A DNA stretch of 59,724 nt from Clostridia bacterium (GCA_017504405.1 JAFVRG010000003.1:1-59724), one strand, 5' to 3'. Shown: positions 32,271 to 41,196, counted from the stretch's first letter. Notes: generated by a model not told the origin, from the sequence alone. Numbers and translations: made by a program.

Positions 32271-33188
32271 ATGAATACGACTGAGAAAATGTTACTTGAA
32301 GAAATTGCCGACCTTCACAAGGTGCCTGAGGGAGCGTATAACATAAGGGCTAACGGCAGGCTGGACTCTCGCTCCACAACGGCGAATATTGACATTGTTA
32401 CCAAGACGGACAAGCCCGGAATTGATATAATAATTGCGCCGAATACCAAAAACGAGAGCGTGCATATACCCGTTATAATCAGCGAGAGCGGACTTACCGA
32501 CCTCGTTTACAACGATTTTTACGTTGGAGAAAATGCCGACGTTACGATTATTGCAGGGTGCGGAATACACAACTGCGGAGATCAGGAGTCGGGACACGAC
32601 GGAATTCACAGCTTCCATTTAGCTAAAAACGCCCGTGTGCGTTACGTAGAAAAGCACGTTGGCGACGGTGACGGAAACGGCAAAAACGTTATGAATCCCA
32701 CAACGGTTATCGAGCTTGCCGAGGGGGCACGCCTTGAAATGCAGACCACGCAAATACGCGGTATTGATTCTACCGTCAGGGTTACTAACGCAACGCTGGA
32801 CAAGGATGCCTCACTCGTTATAAGAGAGAGCCTGATGACTCACGGCGAGCAGTATGCGAAAACCGATTTCACGGTAGACCTCAACGGTGAAAATGCGGGA
32901 GCTGACGTCGTTTCGCGCTCGGTTGCAAGGGATAAATCAAGGCAGCTCTTTATTTCCAAGATAAACGGAAACACAAAATGCTCGGGACATACCGAATGTG
33001 ATGCCATAATAATGGACGGTGCCAGCGTCAGCGCCGTGCCTGAGCTGACCGCTAATCACATAGACGCATCGCTCATTCACGAGGCGGCTATCGGTAAAAT
33101 TGCGGGCGAGCAACTGATTAAGCTGATGACACTCGGTCTTTCCGAGGCTGAGGCTGAGGAGCAGATAATCAACGGATTTTTGAAATAA
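32271..33188 (+). CDS. sufB: SufB/SufD-like Fe-S scaffold protein
   Basis: A 305-residue SufBD-family beta-helix protein, shorter than classical SufB (~470). The core is recognised from AKNARVRYVEKHVGDGDG, GARLEMQTTQIRGIDSTVR and the C-terminal CSGHTECDAIIMDGASVSAVPEL...LIHEAAIGKIAGEQL, which includes the conserved C-x-x-H-x-E-C segment and the HEA motif of SufB cluster assembly. With SufC it forms the minimal SufBC complex known from archaea and anaerobic Firmicutes. GTGAGGTGG gives the ribosome site. A terminator follows. Confidence 0.86.
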   Translation: MNTTEKMLLEEIADLHKVPEGAYNIRANGRLDSRSTTANIDIVTKTDKPGIDIIIAPNTKNESVHIPVIISESGLTDLVYNDFYVGENADVTIIAGCGIHNCGDQESGHDGIHSFHLAKNARVRYVEKHVGDGDGNGKNVMNPTTVIELAEGARLEMQTTQIRGIDSTVRVTNATLDKDASLVIRESLMTHGEQYAKTDFTVDLNGENAGADVVSRSVARDKSRQLFISKINGNTKCSGHTECDAIIMDGASVSAVPELTANHIDASLIHEAAIGKIAGEQLIKLMTLGLSEAEAEEQIINGFLK

Positions 33189-33226
33189 AAGGCTTTATTT
33201 CAAAGCGGTTGTTCTAAAATATCACA

Positions 33227-33260
33227 AAAAAACCACGCAGACTGCGTGGTTTTTTATTTT
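33227..33260. terminator. Bidirectional terminator between sufB and the beta-helix lipoprotein gene
   Basis: CCACGCA and TGCGTGG arms with A-rich and T-rich flanks that extend the stem; T6ATTTTG follows on the plus strand. Confidence 0.85.
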
Positions 33261-33265
33261 GTTTG

Positions 33266-36067
33266 TTAAATTCGTGCTCCAATAAGGGAGAGGTCGAGGA
33301 AATTGTAATCTGCGAAAATGTCAGCTGCCAAATCCTCAAATTCCAGGCTGTAATTGCCATCATCGCCGAACATTTCAAGTCCCTCTATGTTGTAGAAGGC
33401 ATTGTTTTCATATTCGACACCGGTTGCTTTTGAAAACCTGATCTCATATATACGGTCACAGTTGATGAACAAATTATCATTCATCTCGCCCAGCGTCAGA
33501 ATCTCAGCAGCAGTATAGTTGCTGGTCTGGGTTTTTATAAAGCTCTGCGCCTCTTGAAGGAAATAGTCAAACGTCAGTGTTTCCTCAGTCAATCCGGAAT
33601 TCCTTAGAGCCGATTTAGTAAACACGTATTCTCCGTCAGAGTTTTTCTCATATATATTGAAATATACACTCGAAACTGCTACGCCGTCATACTTGAGAGA
33701 ACAAGCGGTGGGGAGAATTGAATCTCCTCGCCAATTGAATTTATCGCAGAGAAAATCAAACAGCTCGGTATTGCTATCAAATGTATAGGTACCGATATGC
33801 GCTCCGATTGTAACGTCAAGAACAAATTTTGAAATAGTGCTGTCGTTTATCGCTACCACATTATCCTTTTCACGAGAGCCTGAGTGAGAGAAGCTTGCGG
33901 TTGCATTTGAGAAAATTCTCTTTTTAAATTCCTCAGAGGTAAGCTCCTTGAGCTTGTTGTAGGTGTAATTGATTTCAGGGTCAGTGGCAAAAGCCTCGTT
34001 ATCCCATGCCCCCTCGAAAAATCCGATATTGCCAAGAGCCACATCTATATTGTAATCTGTTTCACCGTCAAGGACCATTCCGTTGAGCCATCTCCACCAC
34101 TGAGAGGTAGATTGGAGATATATATCCTCGTTGGTTATCATATTTCTACCGCCGATATTGTACGCAACGTTTCCGTTGAAGGTTGCGGCGTTAGGAACTG
34201 TGCACAGGGATATCTGAGCCTTTTTGTTACCTACACCTATATTGGCAATAAGATTGTTTTCTACCTGATAGCCTATCCCGTACCCGTCGTGGTAGAACAC
34301 GTTGGTTGACCAGGTCTGCCAGGTGTTTCCGCAATCGTGAATGTAGTTGTTGCGGCATACAAGACCGAAGTGTGCATCATATACCATATAGGAGTAGAAA
34401 ACACCGAGGTCGTCAGAGTCGGTCATGAAGTCATAGATTTCATTGTATTCAAATATACATTTGGAAACGAATCTGATTTCGACAGCGTTATGCGAGCCCT
34501 TGCTCATAGTACAGTGCCGCACGGTAACTCCCGTCGTTTCGTGTATTACAAACGCACCGGCGTAGGTGTAATCACGGTCATTGACGTTATGCATATAACA
34601 GTTTTCAATCAGAATTTTCGCATCGCCAATATTATTCTTCGAGTAATTCTCGCAGTATCTTATATAGAAGGAGCCTGCGCCCGTATTCATTATTTTCGAG
34701 TCACGGAACGTCACGTTTTTGGAATACGTCATGCGCACTCCCATTTGTGAGCAGTTGGAAAGGTTACAGCCCAAAAACGCTATGCCGTCGGCATATTGGA
34801 GCCTTACACAGCCCGCCTGGCCGTACGCAATATCGAGATTTTTGAAGGTTACGTTTCTTATGGGATTATTAGCCGCTCCGCTGACATCAATAATATAATC
34901 GCCGCACAATGATATTTCCAGATTGGAGACATCTGCCCCGTTTTCAAGGTATATATACATTTTTGCCGCATCGTAATCGTAGTAGTACTCGCCCGAAACG
35001 TCTATTTCCTCTAAGACATTGTAGAAGTATGCACGGCGGAATGCCTCAGCGGTACCCTCCTCGCTCATTTCTGCGCCGTAAACACGTCCGTAATCGGTAC
35101 GAATATAGCCCTTGTAGGTTTTTCCGTCGAGGGCAACGGTATCTCCGAGCACCAGCTCTGCTAAATGGTTGTTATCGTCCCAGTTATTTGAGAAGAAATC
35201 CTTTGTATAAATATCACCGCGTGTCCAATCCCACTCGCTGATATGCTCTATAACCGAATCAAGGAAATATACTGCCATAGGGGTTGCACGCTTCAAATTT
35301 GAGCCCATATCGTTAATTTCAGTGGGGGTTTTGAATTCACCCTGATAGATATACGCCAAATAAGGAGCTATTGCATAACCGTGAAGACCGTTTACCCACG
35401 CTGCATTATCGGGCATAACCTCACCCTCATTGGGCCAACGTGCAGGGAAAAGGTTTTCGCCGTTGAGGTAGAGCCCGATACCCGAAACGATCTTATTATA
35501 ACCCATCTGGGTGTTGTAAAATTCGGGTATGTTTGCGGAATAAGAGGACAGGTCTATCTCATATATATTTGCCCTTGCCGTTTCGTCCTTTATTTTGGCG
35601 AGAAGCTCGGCATTTGTGCATTTTTGGGTAACGTGTGCAACGTTAACTCCGCCTAAAATTTTTGCTCTGCCGCCACGTGAGAGATAATATACGTTTACGT
35701 AGTCGTTTCCCGAAACAGGAGTAAAGCCCTCGGTGATTCGGTACTCACCTGCTCCTAAGGATATAACCACGTTTTCCCCTGCTCCGCTGTACGAGGATAT
35801 ATATTCACTCGCAATGGCGTTAGCCCTTTCAAGAGTTTTCACTGCTCTGTCCTGCGCCGTACCGTCGTTTTCATCATTTCCGTTAGGGTCTACAAAAACG
35901 TAATGTCCCTTAACGTCGGGATCCTCACCCGTAGGCGGTGGTGTAGTAGTTGTCGTAGTAGTGGTTGTAGTGGTTGTGCCGTCGCCGTCGTCAGCAGAGC
36001 AAGCAGCTACTGAAAACAGCATAAGCATCGCAAGTAAAATCGCTACAATTTTTTTCATGGCTTTCAT
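33266..36067 (-). CDS. Large right-handed beta-helix lipoprotein, probable polysaccharide-active enzyme
   Basis: A 933-residue lipoprotein: signal MKAMKKIVAILLA..., lipobox VAAC (Cys23), then an acidic patch, a run of 12 Thr and PPP as linker. The catalytic part opens with YVFVDPNGNDENDGTAQDRAVKTLERA, the entry motif of beta-helix lyases and hydrolases. Residues ~400-620 show parallel beta-helix coils (NVTFRDSKIMNTG, NCYMHNVND, GVTVRHCTMSKGSHNAVEI, CIFEYNEIYDF). It is surface-exposed and likely attacks plant or host glycans; it looks closest to GH141/GH120-type proteins, which I cannot verify. It follows an MFS transporter gene by 21 nt in the same operon, suggesting cleavage then uptake. Confidence 0.75.
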   Translation of the reverse strand: MKAMKKIVAILLAMLMLFSVAACSADDGDGTTTTTTTTTTTTPPPTGEDPDVKGHYVFVDPNGNDENDGTAQDRAVKTLERANAIASEYISSYSGAGENVVISLGAGEYRITEGFTPVSGNDYVNVYYLSRGGRAKILGGVNVAHVTQKCTNAELLAKIKDETARANIYEIDLSSYSANIPEFYNTQMGYNKIVSGIGLYLNGENLFPARWPNEGEVMPDNAAWVNGLHGYAIAPYLAYIYQGEFKTPTEINDMGSNLKRATPMAVYFLDSVIEHISEWDWTRGDIYTKDFFSNNWDDNNHLAELVLGDTVALDGKTYKGYIRTDYGRVYGAEMSEEGTAEAFRRAYFYNVLEEIDVSGEYYYDYDAAKMYIYLENGADVSNLEISLCGDYIIDVSGAANNPIRNVTFKNLDIAYGQAGCVRLQYADGIAFLGCNLSNCSQMGVRMTYSKNVTFRDSKIMNTGAGSFYIRYCENYSKNNIGDAKILIENCYMHNVNDRDYTYAGAFVIHETTGVTVRHCTMSKGSHNAVEIRFVSKCIFEYNEIYDFMTDSDDLGVFYSYMVYDAHFGLVCRNNYIHDCGNTWQTWSTNVFYHDGYGIGYQVENNLIANIGVGNKKAQISLCTVPNAATFNGNVAYNIGGRNMITNEDIYLQSTSQWWRWLNGMVLDGETDYNIDVALGNIGFFEGAWDNEAFATDPEINYTYNKLKELTSEEFKKRIFSNATASFSHSGSREKDNVVAINDSTISKFVLDVTIGAHIGTYTFDSNTELFDFLCDKFNWRGDSILPTACSLKYDGVAVSSVYFNIYEKNSDGEYVFTKSALRNSGLTEETLTFDYFLQEAQSFIKTQTSNYTAAEILTLGEMNDNLFINCDRIYEIRFSKATGVEYENNAFYNIEGLEMFGDDGNYSLEFEDLAADIFADYNFLDLSLIGARI

Positions 36068-36088
36068 GTAAATCTCCTTTATGGTTAT

Positions 36089-37387
36089 TTATTTTACTTT
36101 TTTATAATTCTTGCGGTAAAATGTTACCGAAACCAAAATTACCGCAAGCACCAAAGCAGCGATAAGAGCAGACAGGAAAATACTCTCATTGGGAACAAAT
36201 GAAACTGTTCCGTCGCTGTTTACTACCGTTTCTGCGTTGGAAAGGACTGTTTTTCCGATAAAAGGACCGACAATACCGGGGATAAGCACCTGGGAGAAGA
36301 TACGCACTCCCTGAAGCATTCCAGATTCACCGTCAGGCGTGAGGTCACGGATTTTTGCGCCGAAAACAGCCATTCCCGACAAATATCCGCACATCATGAG
36401 AAGCGAGCCTATGAAAACGAGCGCTGTATTGGTAAAGAAGAACAGGACAACGTACCCGAGCGAGAGCCAGAGAAGCGAAAATCCCGCCGATACGGAAAAG
36501 CCCCTTCTATCGTAAACCTTACCCCACAGGGCGGTAACTACAGATGCAAGTATTATTGCAGGCGCCATTATGAGCACGTAATTGCTCATTTTGAGCGATA
36601 CCTCGTAATAAAGAATTAGATACGGCATAAAAATCTGAATTGATATATTGAATATTATGAAAAGCGCGAGGTAGAAATAAAGCGATTTATTTTTCTTCAC
36701 GGTTGAGGGAAGAAATCCGTGCACTACCGTTCTGAAATACCCCTTATCCGAGCGTTCTGTTTTCGGCTCGTCTATAATGAAAAATCCAACAATTCCTATA
36801 GCCGTAACCACAACGCCGATTATTATGAATATAACAGACCAGCTGGATGCAAGGTTGAGGTCAAACGCCATAAAGCCGCCGAAAACGGCGAGTATCGCAA
36901 CCAGTGGCATCATAGCATTTATGCCCTCTGCCGCACCCCTGTTGGAATTGTCCGTGCTATCTGTCAGCCACGCATTAAATGCGGCATCGTTTGCGCTCGA
37001 GCCGAAAAACGTCATAACGCAGTCGAGCACGATAACGAGTGTTACACCAACCGAGGCAACACTGACAGCCATGGGGAATATTGCACTAATCACGTTTACC
37101 CGAAGGAGAGAAAAGCCGAGTATAGATACTCCCCAGAGTACGTAGCCCATACACATAAATATCTTACGTCTGCCGATTTTATCCGAAAGCGCACCGATAA
37201 ACACCGTCGTCAGTGTTGCCGCAACTGCGCTGGCGGATACCATTGCGGAAATGCTCCCTGCGGAGGCGTTGAACATTTTGTATATGAATACGTTGAGATA
37301 CATATTCTCAACCACCCACGCAATCTGCCCCACGAGGCTGAAAAGTGTGAGCGTTATCCAGAATTTCGATGATAGCTTGGTTTTCAT
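36089..37387 (-). CDS. MFS transporter
   Basis: A 432-residue major facilitator with twelve predicted helices. The loop 2-3 signature is GALSDKIGRRKIFMCMGY (about 62-79), and a weaker copy is in loop 8-9 (GKVYDRRGF). The N-terminus lacks a signal peptide. The family covers sugars, drugs and organic acids. Its place between a TetR regulator and a surface polysaccharide-active lipoprotein suggests oligosaccharide uptake, or drug export. GGAGGG precedes ATG 37387, and a promoter (37416-37444) sits in the gap to the TetR gene. Confidence 0.9.
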   Translation of the reverse strand: MKTKLSSKFWITLTLFSLVGQIAWVVENMYLNVFIYKMFNASAGSISAMVSASAVAATLTTVFIGALSDKIGRRKIFMCMGYVLWGVSILGFSLLRVNVISAIFPMAVSVASVGVTLVIVLDCVMTFFGSSANDAAFNAWLTDSTDNSNRGAAEGINAMMPLVAILAVFGGFMAFDLNLASSWSVIFIIIGVVVTAIGIVGFFIIDEPKTERSDKGYFRTVVHGFLPSTVKKNKSLYFYLALFIIFNISIQIFMPYLILYYEVSLKMSNYVLIMAPAIILASVVTALWGKVYDRRGFSVSAGFSLLWLSLGYVVLFFFTNTALVFIGSLLMMCGYLSGMAVFGAKIRDLTPDGESGMLQGVRIFSQVLIPGIVGPFIGKTVLSNAETVVNSDGTVSFVPNESIFLSALIAALVLAVILVSVTFYRKNYKKVK

Positions 37388-37415
37388 TTATCCCTCCGTA
37401 AAGCTTCTTTTAACA

Positions 37416-37444
37416 ATTATACCACACGTACATTATTTTGTAAA
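37416..37444 (-). promoter_or_regulatory. Promoter of the MFS / beta-helix lipoprotein operon
   Basis: Minus strand TTTACA (37439-37444), 17-nt spacer, TATAAT (37416-37421). Confidence 0.75.
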
Positions 37445-37483
37445 TAACGTTTTTGTGCGTTATACTGTCATATCTTTACCTCA

Positions 37484-38035
37484 CTATACCGCAAGGAAAA
37501 AGCATTTTGCAACGGTTTCGGGAGATTCCTTCATTTTGTTATCAATCCACCAGCGCACCGTTTCAGTAAAGGTAGAGGCTATATGGTTTATCCAGAAAGA
37601 CAACGGCAGCTCGGGGGAACGGCGTGCCTCAAAAAGCGACATGTGGTCTGATACAAGGCGGTGTAAATTCAACTTAAAATACCCAAAAAACAGCTCGCTG
37701 TCCTCGCAGGAGAAAAGGTCAAGAATGTTGTTGTCATTTTTTTGAAGATGCTGCAGCAGATGCAAAAATACGCCGTCAGGCGCCTCGCAGTCAAATATAT
37801 GAGAGTGTGTGTTCACATTTCCCTGCTCCGCCTCAAATACGTGCGCAAACAGCTCGGCACACAGCTCCTTCAGAAGAAAATCCTTCGTTTCAAAATGTGA
37901 GTAAAAGGTTGCCCTGCCGACGTCTGCCTTCTCGATTATTTCGGCAACGGTTATTTTACTGAAGCTCTTTTTTGATAACAGCTCTGTAAATGCCTTGAAA
38001 ATTGCCTCTCTCGTCTTTCTCTGTCTTCTGTCCAT
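37484..38035 (-). CDS. TetR/AcrR family transcriptional regulator
   Basis: A 183-residue regulator. The N-terminal helix-turn-helix is RRQRKTREAIFKAF and KITVAEIIEKADVGRATFYSHFETKDFLL (residues 3-52), the TetR signature. The C-terminal ligand domain is typical of the TetR_C_7-like group (FHLLQHL..., WWIDNKM). It is upstream of the MFS/beta-helix operon on the same strand and divergent from the CDF exporter; a perfect 13-bp palindrome in the divergent gap (38131-38143) is a candidate operator. Effector unknown. Confidence 0.9.
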   Translation of the reverse strand: MDRRQRKTREAIFKAFTELLSKKSFSKITVAEIIEKADVGRATFYSHFETKDFLLKELCAELFAHVFEAEQGNVNTHSHIFDCEAPDGVFLHLLQHLQKNDNNILDLFSCEDSELFFGYFKLNLHRLVSDHMSLFEARRSPELPLSFWINHIASTFTETVRWWIDNKMKESPETVAKCFFLAV

Positions 38036-38130
38036 AATATTCTCCGTACATTTTTTGAGATTTGTTCGGTATCGAACCCGAAAATGATTTTGTATGTTGA
38101 TTTTTTATTTTAAAGCGATATAATTTTATT

Positions 38131-38143
38131 GAACAATATGTTC
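38131..38143. promoter_or_regulatory. 13-bp palindrome, candidate TetR operator
   Basis: GAACAATATGTTC lies between the TetR gene and the CDF gene, immediately before a TATAAT (38144-38149) that can serve the plus strand. Binding there would cover the -10/-35 spacer. Confidence 0.5.
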
Positions 38144-38194
38144 TATAATAAATATATTGTACCATATTATAACTATTAAGTCAACGAGGTAGAT

Positions 38195-39121
38195 ATGAAA
38201 ACCGAAAAAAACATTATGATTGCCTTTATCCTCAATCTATGCTTTTCAATTTTTGAGCTTATAGGCGGTTTTATCACGGGAAGCATTGCCATTCTTTCCG
38301 ATGCACTGCACGACGTCGGAGATGCCGCAAGCATAGGGGTATCCTTTTTCCTTGAGAAAAAAAGCAAGAAAAAGCCCGACAGAGCTAACACCTACGGCTA
38401 TGGCAGATATTCGGTGCTGGGCGGCGCTGTAACTACGCTGATTTTGCTCATTGGCTCTGTTGCCGTAATTATCGGAGCAATAAACAGGCTGATATCCCCC
38501 GTAGAGATTGATTACGGAGCTATGACGGTTTTTGCCGTTGTCGGCGTTTCGGTAAATTTACTCGCCGCATTTTTCACCCGTGAGGGAGACTCGGTAAATC
38601 AACGTGCGGTAAATCTCCATATGCTGGAGGACGTATTAGGATGGGCATTGGTTCTTGTGGGCGCAATTGTAATGAAATTTACAAATTTCAGCATTTTAGA
38701 CCCCATAATATCCATAGGGGTTGCGATTTTTATACTCATAAGTGCCATTCGCAATCTATCCGAGGTTGTCGGAATTCTGCTCGAAAAGACACCGCACGGT
38801 ATAGACGTTTCCAGTATTGAGGAGCACCTGTGCGAAATAGAGGGTGTCACTTCTGTGCATCATATACACGTATGGAGCCTTGACGGTCAATATAATCTTG
38901 CAACCGTGCACGCAGTAACGGATTTTGAGCCGTCCGTCATTAAGGCGGCAATACGCAATGAGCTTCATAGGCACAAAATAGCGCACGCAACTATAGAGCT
39001 TGAAAGCTCCTCGGAAAATTGCAATGACACAGTATGCTGTCCCGAATTGCACATAGAAAAAGGGCACACTCACTCACACCGCCATCATGCTCACTCACAC
39101 CGCCATCACCACTCACACTAA
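38195..39121 (+). CDS. Cation diffusion facilitator (Zn/Fe/Mn-type exporter)
   Basis: A 308-residue CDF protein with six transmembrane helices, ending in a cytoplasmic domain and a His-rich tail. Helix II has SDALHDVGDAASIG, with the metal site Asp/His (SDxxHD), and helix V has HMLEDVLGW, with His and Asp. The SDAxHDxxD and HMLED pattern fits zinc-type CDFs. The last ~22 residues contain 12 His in HTHSHRHHAHSHRHH repeats, made by a short DNA duplication. It moves divalent metal out of the cytoplasm by proton antiport. GAGG precedes the ATG. Confidence 0.92.
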   Translation: MKTEKNIMIAFILNLCFSIFELIGGFITGSIAILSDALHDVGDAASIGVSFFLEKKSKKKPDRANTYGYGRYSVLGGAVTTLILLIGSVAVIIGAINRLISPVEIDYGAMTVFAVVGVSVNLLAAFFTREGDSVNQRAVNLHMLEDVLGWALVLVGAIVMKFTNFSILDPIISIGVAIFILISAIRNLSEVVGILLEKTPHGIDVSSIEEHLCEIEGVTSVHHIHVWSLDGQYNLATVHAVTDFEPSVIKAAIRNELHRHKIAHATIELESSSENCNDTVCCPELHIEKGHTHSHRHHAHSHRHHHSH

Positions 39122-39159
39122 CGGCGGATGTGTTTTAGAGATTTAAGTCAAAAACCTTA

Positions 39160-39188
39160 TTGACAACCAATGAAATATATGTTATAAT
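39160..39188 (+). promoter_or_regulatory. Promoter of tRNA-Gln
   Basis: TTGACA (39160-39165), 17-nt spacer, TATAAT (39183-39188), perfect hexamers. Confidence 0.85.
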
Positions 39189-39204
39189 TCATAGGTAATT
39201 TCAT

Positions 39205-39280
39205 TGGGATATCGCCAAGTCGGTAAGGCACAGGACTTTGACTCCTGCATTCGCTGGTTCGAGTCCAGCTATCCCAGCCA
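39205..39280 (+). tRNA. tRNA-Gln (anticodon UUG, reads CAA)
   Basis: Acceptor TGGGATA/TATCCCA, anticodon stem CAGGA/TCCTG with loop CTTTGAC (anticodon TTG), T arm CTGG/CCAG with loop TTCGAGT, discriminator G and encoded CCA at 39278-39280. Confidence 0.95.
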
Positions 39281-39283
39281 AAC

Positions 39284-39320
39284 AAAACTCCGCGTTCGCA
39301 AGAATGCGGAGTTTTGTTTG
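39284..39320 (+). terminator. Terminator of tRNA-Gln
   Basis: AAAACTCCGC (39284-39293) and GCGGAGTTTT (39306-39315), then GTTTG. Confidence 0.8.
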
Positions 39321-39430
39321 TATTATTCATTTTTCATTATTCATCATTCATTATTCATTCGTCCCACACGCGGAGTTTTAATGAAGAATGAATAATGAAG
39401 CCGCTTCGCTAATGAATAATGAATAATTGC
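39321..39430. repeat. AT-rich ATTCATTATTCA inverted repeat cluster
   Basis: The stretch is built of ATTCATTATTCA-type words on one side (39323-39360) and the complementary AATGAATAATGAA words on the other (39380-39425), with a copy of CGCGGAGTTTTA from the tRNA terminator between them and a small CCGCTTCG hairpin. It could fold into one long imperfect stem. No ORF is present. 39431-39528 holds nothing further that I recognise. Confidence 0.6.
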
Positions 39431-39528
39431 GGTAGCTTTTCTCCCGAGTCTTTGCCGTGATGATATACAAGGCTGCGCATTAACTTCAGACATATGTTAT
39501 AGCCCTCGCATAATATAGATTAAAGTGG

Positions 39529-39557
39529 TTGAAAAATTCACAATTTCATGATATACT
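39529..39557 (+). promoter_or_regulatory. Promoter of the DUF1538-PII operon
   Basis: TTGAAA (39529-39534), 17-nt spacer, TATACT (39552-39557). Confidence 0.75.
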
Positions 39558-39597
39558 TAAATAAGTAATATCCGAACGCTTAAGGAAAGGAGCCCTG

Positions 39598-41196
39598 ATG
39601 AAATCAAAGTTCTTCCAGACGGTGAAGGAAACCTTCTTATCCTCTCTCCCTCTCGCCGTTATAATCGTTATTTGCCTCATCATCGCACCGCTCAACTCGG
39701 TACAGGACTACATAAAGGTAATTGTCGGCTACGTTTGCGTCGTGCTCGGTCAGGCGATGTTTCTCGTTGGTCTTGAAACTAGCATTCTACCGATAGGACG
39801 AATGGTCGGTGGCTCCTTTGCAAAATATAATAAGCTGGCGTTTGTTCTCACCTTTGGCTTCGTCTTCGGTCTGCTTGCCACAGTTGCAGAGCCTGCTCTG
39901 TCGGTTCTCGCTAAGCAAATCGGCGGCATTATGCCACTTGTCAACGCAACCCTGTTTATCTGGATTACGGGAACGGGAATAGGCATCGGTGTTGCCATTG
40001 CGCTTTTGCGTATTGTGAAAAACATAAATATAAGGCTCGTTTTCGGCGTTCTTTATACACTCGTTTTCCTGCTCGTAATATTCTCGCCAAGCGAGTTTAT
40101 AGCTATTGCATTTGACGGCAGCGGAGCTACAACTGGTGACGTTTCAGTCCCCTTCATTCTGGCTCTCGGTCTCGGTATTTCCGCTACCTTTTCAAAGAGC
40201 AAAACCAATGACGATTCTCTCGGCATTATCGGTATATCATCGGTCGGTCCGATTATCGCAGTTCTGATTTACGGAATTATTGTCAAGGCAACTAATGGGG
40301 GCGTACTGCCTCCCGAAAACGCATACGATATGTCTACCCAAAAGGGACTTGGAGGAATACTCGTCGGAAACCTCGGTGACGTTGCTCTGGCGGTTCTGCC
40401 CATAATTTTAATATCCGTTCCGTTTCTTATCTTTCTATTGAAGCTGCCGAAAAGAACCTTTGTAAGGCTGATGCTCGGCGTTATACCCGTATACGTCGGA
40501 CTTCTCATATTCCTTTCGGGAATTGATTTCGGCTTCGGGCTTGTCGGACAGTACATAGGTAAAATGTTCTTCGCCCCCCGCCGTCCAGAAGGATTTAAGT
40601 GGTTGCTTTTGCTCGTCGGCTTTATTCTCGGTGCGGCTATCACCGTATCCGAGCCTGCCGTAACGGTTCTGGGAGATCAGATTGAAGAATTGACCAACGG
40701 TCATATCAAAAAGCTGACAATCCGATTAACTCTGGCAATCGGCATCGGTTTTGCCTCTCTTCTTTCCATACTCAAAATATTGACTGAGGTAAATATTCTT
40801 TATTTCCTCGTTCCTCTTTACGCATTATCAATAATTATGATGGCATTCACGCCAAAGCTGTTCGTCGGACTCGCATTCGACTCCGGCGGAGTTACGGGCG
40901 GCGCTCTGACATCGGCATTTCTGACGCCCCTGACACTCAGCATTGCACAGTCGGTAGCAGAGCTGCGTGGCGGGGAGCTGTCAATACTCACTAACGGATT
41001 CGGTATCATTTCTTTCATCTCCGTAACTCCCCTGATCGCCATTCAGGCGCTCGGAATTATATACAATATTCGTTTGAGGCTCGCAAAACAGGCAGAAAGC
41101 GAGAGTATGGAGGATCTCGAGCAGTTTATTCTCGATGCGAATGCTGAAAGCAAGACTCTTAACACAATCGAAAGCGAGGGAAGTATAAATGAATGA
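39598..41196 (+). CDS. DUF1538 family polytopic membrane protein (putative transporter)
   Basis: A 532-residue protein with about 12-14 hydrophobic helices made of two related halves. Each half has a Gly-rich signature: GFVFGLLATVAEPALSVLAKQI and later GFILGAAITVSEPAVTVLGDQI; AFDGSGATTGDVSVPFILALGLG and AFDSGGVTGGALTSAFLTPLTL. This is the DUF1538 pattern: an internally duplicated membrane protein with re-entrant-looking GSGATTGD / SGGVTGGA loops, as in ion or solute carriers. The substrate is unknown. AAAGGAG precedes ATG 39598. It overlaps the first PII-like gene by 8 nt, and a second follows, so gating by PII-type signal proteins is likely. Confidence 0.82.
   Translation: MKSKFFQTVKETFLSSLPLAVIIVICLIIAPLNSVQDYIKVIVGYVCVVLGQAMFLVGLETSILPIGRMVGGSFAKYNKLAFVLTFGFVFGLLATVAEPALSVLAKQIGGIMPLVNATLFIWITGTGIGIGVAIALLRIVKNINIRLVFGVLYTLVFLLVIFSPSEFIAIAFDGSGATTGDVSVPFILALGLGISATFSKSKTNDDSLGIIGISSVGPIIAVLIYGIIVKATNGGVLPPENAYDMSTQKGLGGILVGNLGDVALAVLPIILISVPFLIFLLKLPKRTFVRLMLGVIPVYVGLLIFLSGIDFGFGLVGQYIGKMFFAPRRPEGFKWLLLLVGFILGAAITVSEPAVTVLGDQIEELTNGHIKKLTIRLTLAIGIGFASLLSILKILTEVNILYFLVPLYALSIIMMAFTPKLFVGLAFDSGGVTGGALTSAFLTPLTLSIAQSVAELRGGELSILTNGFGIISFISVTPLIAIQALGIIYNIRLRLAKQAESESMEDLEQFILDANAESKTLNTIESEGSINE

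Noticed and set aside
35937..35980. Phase-variable repeat in the 12-Thr tract
   Set aside because: The Thr codons are a mixture of ACT, ACC and ACA, so there is no perfect simple repeat that would slip at high rate.
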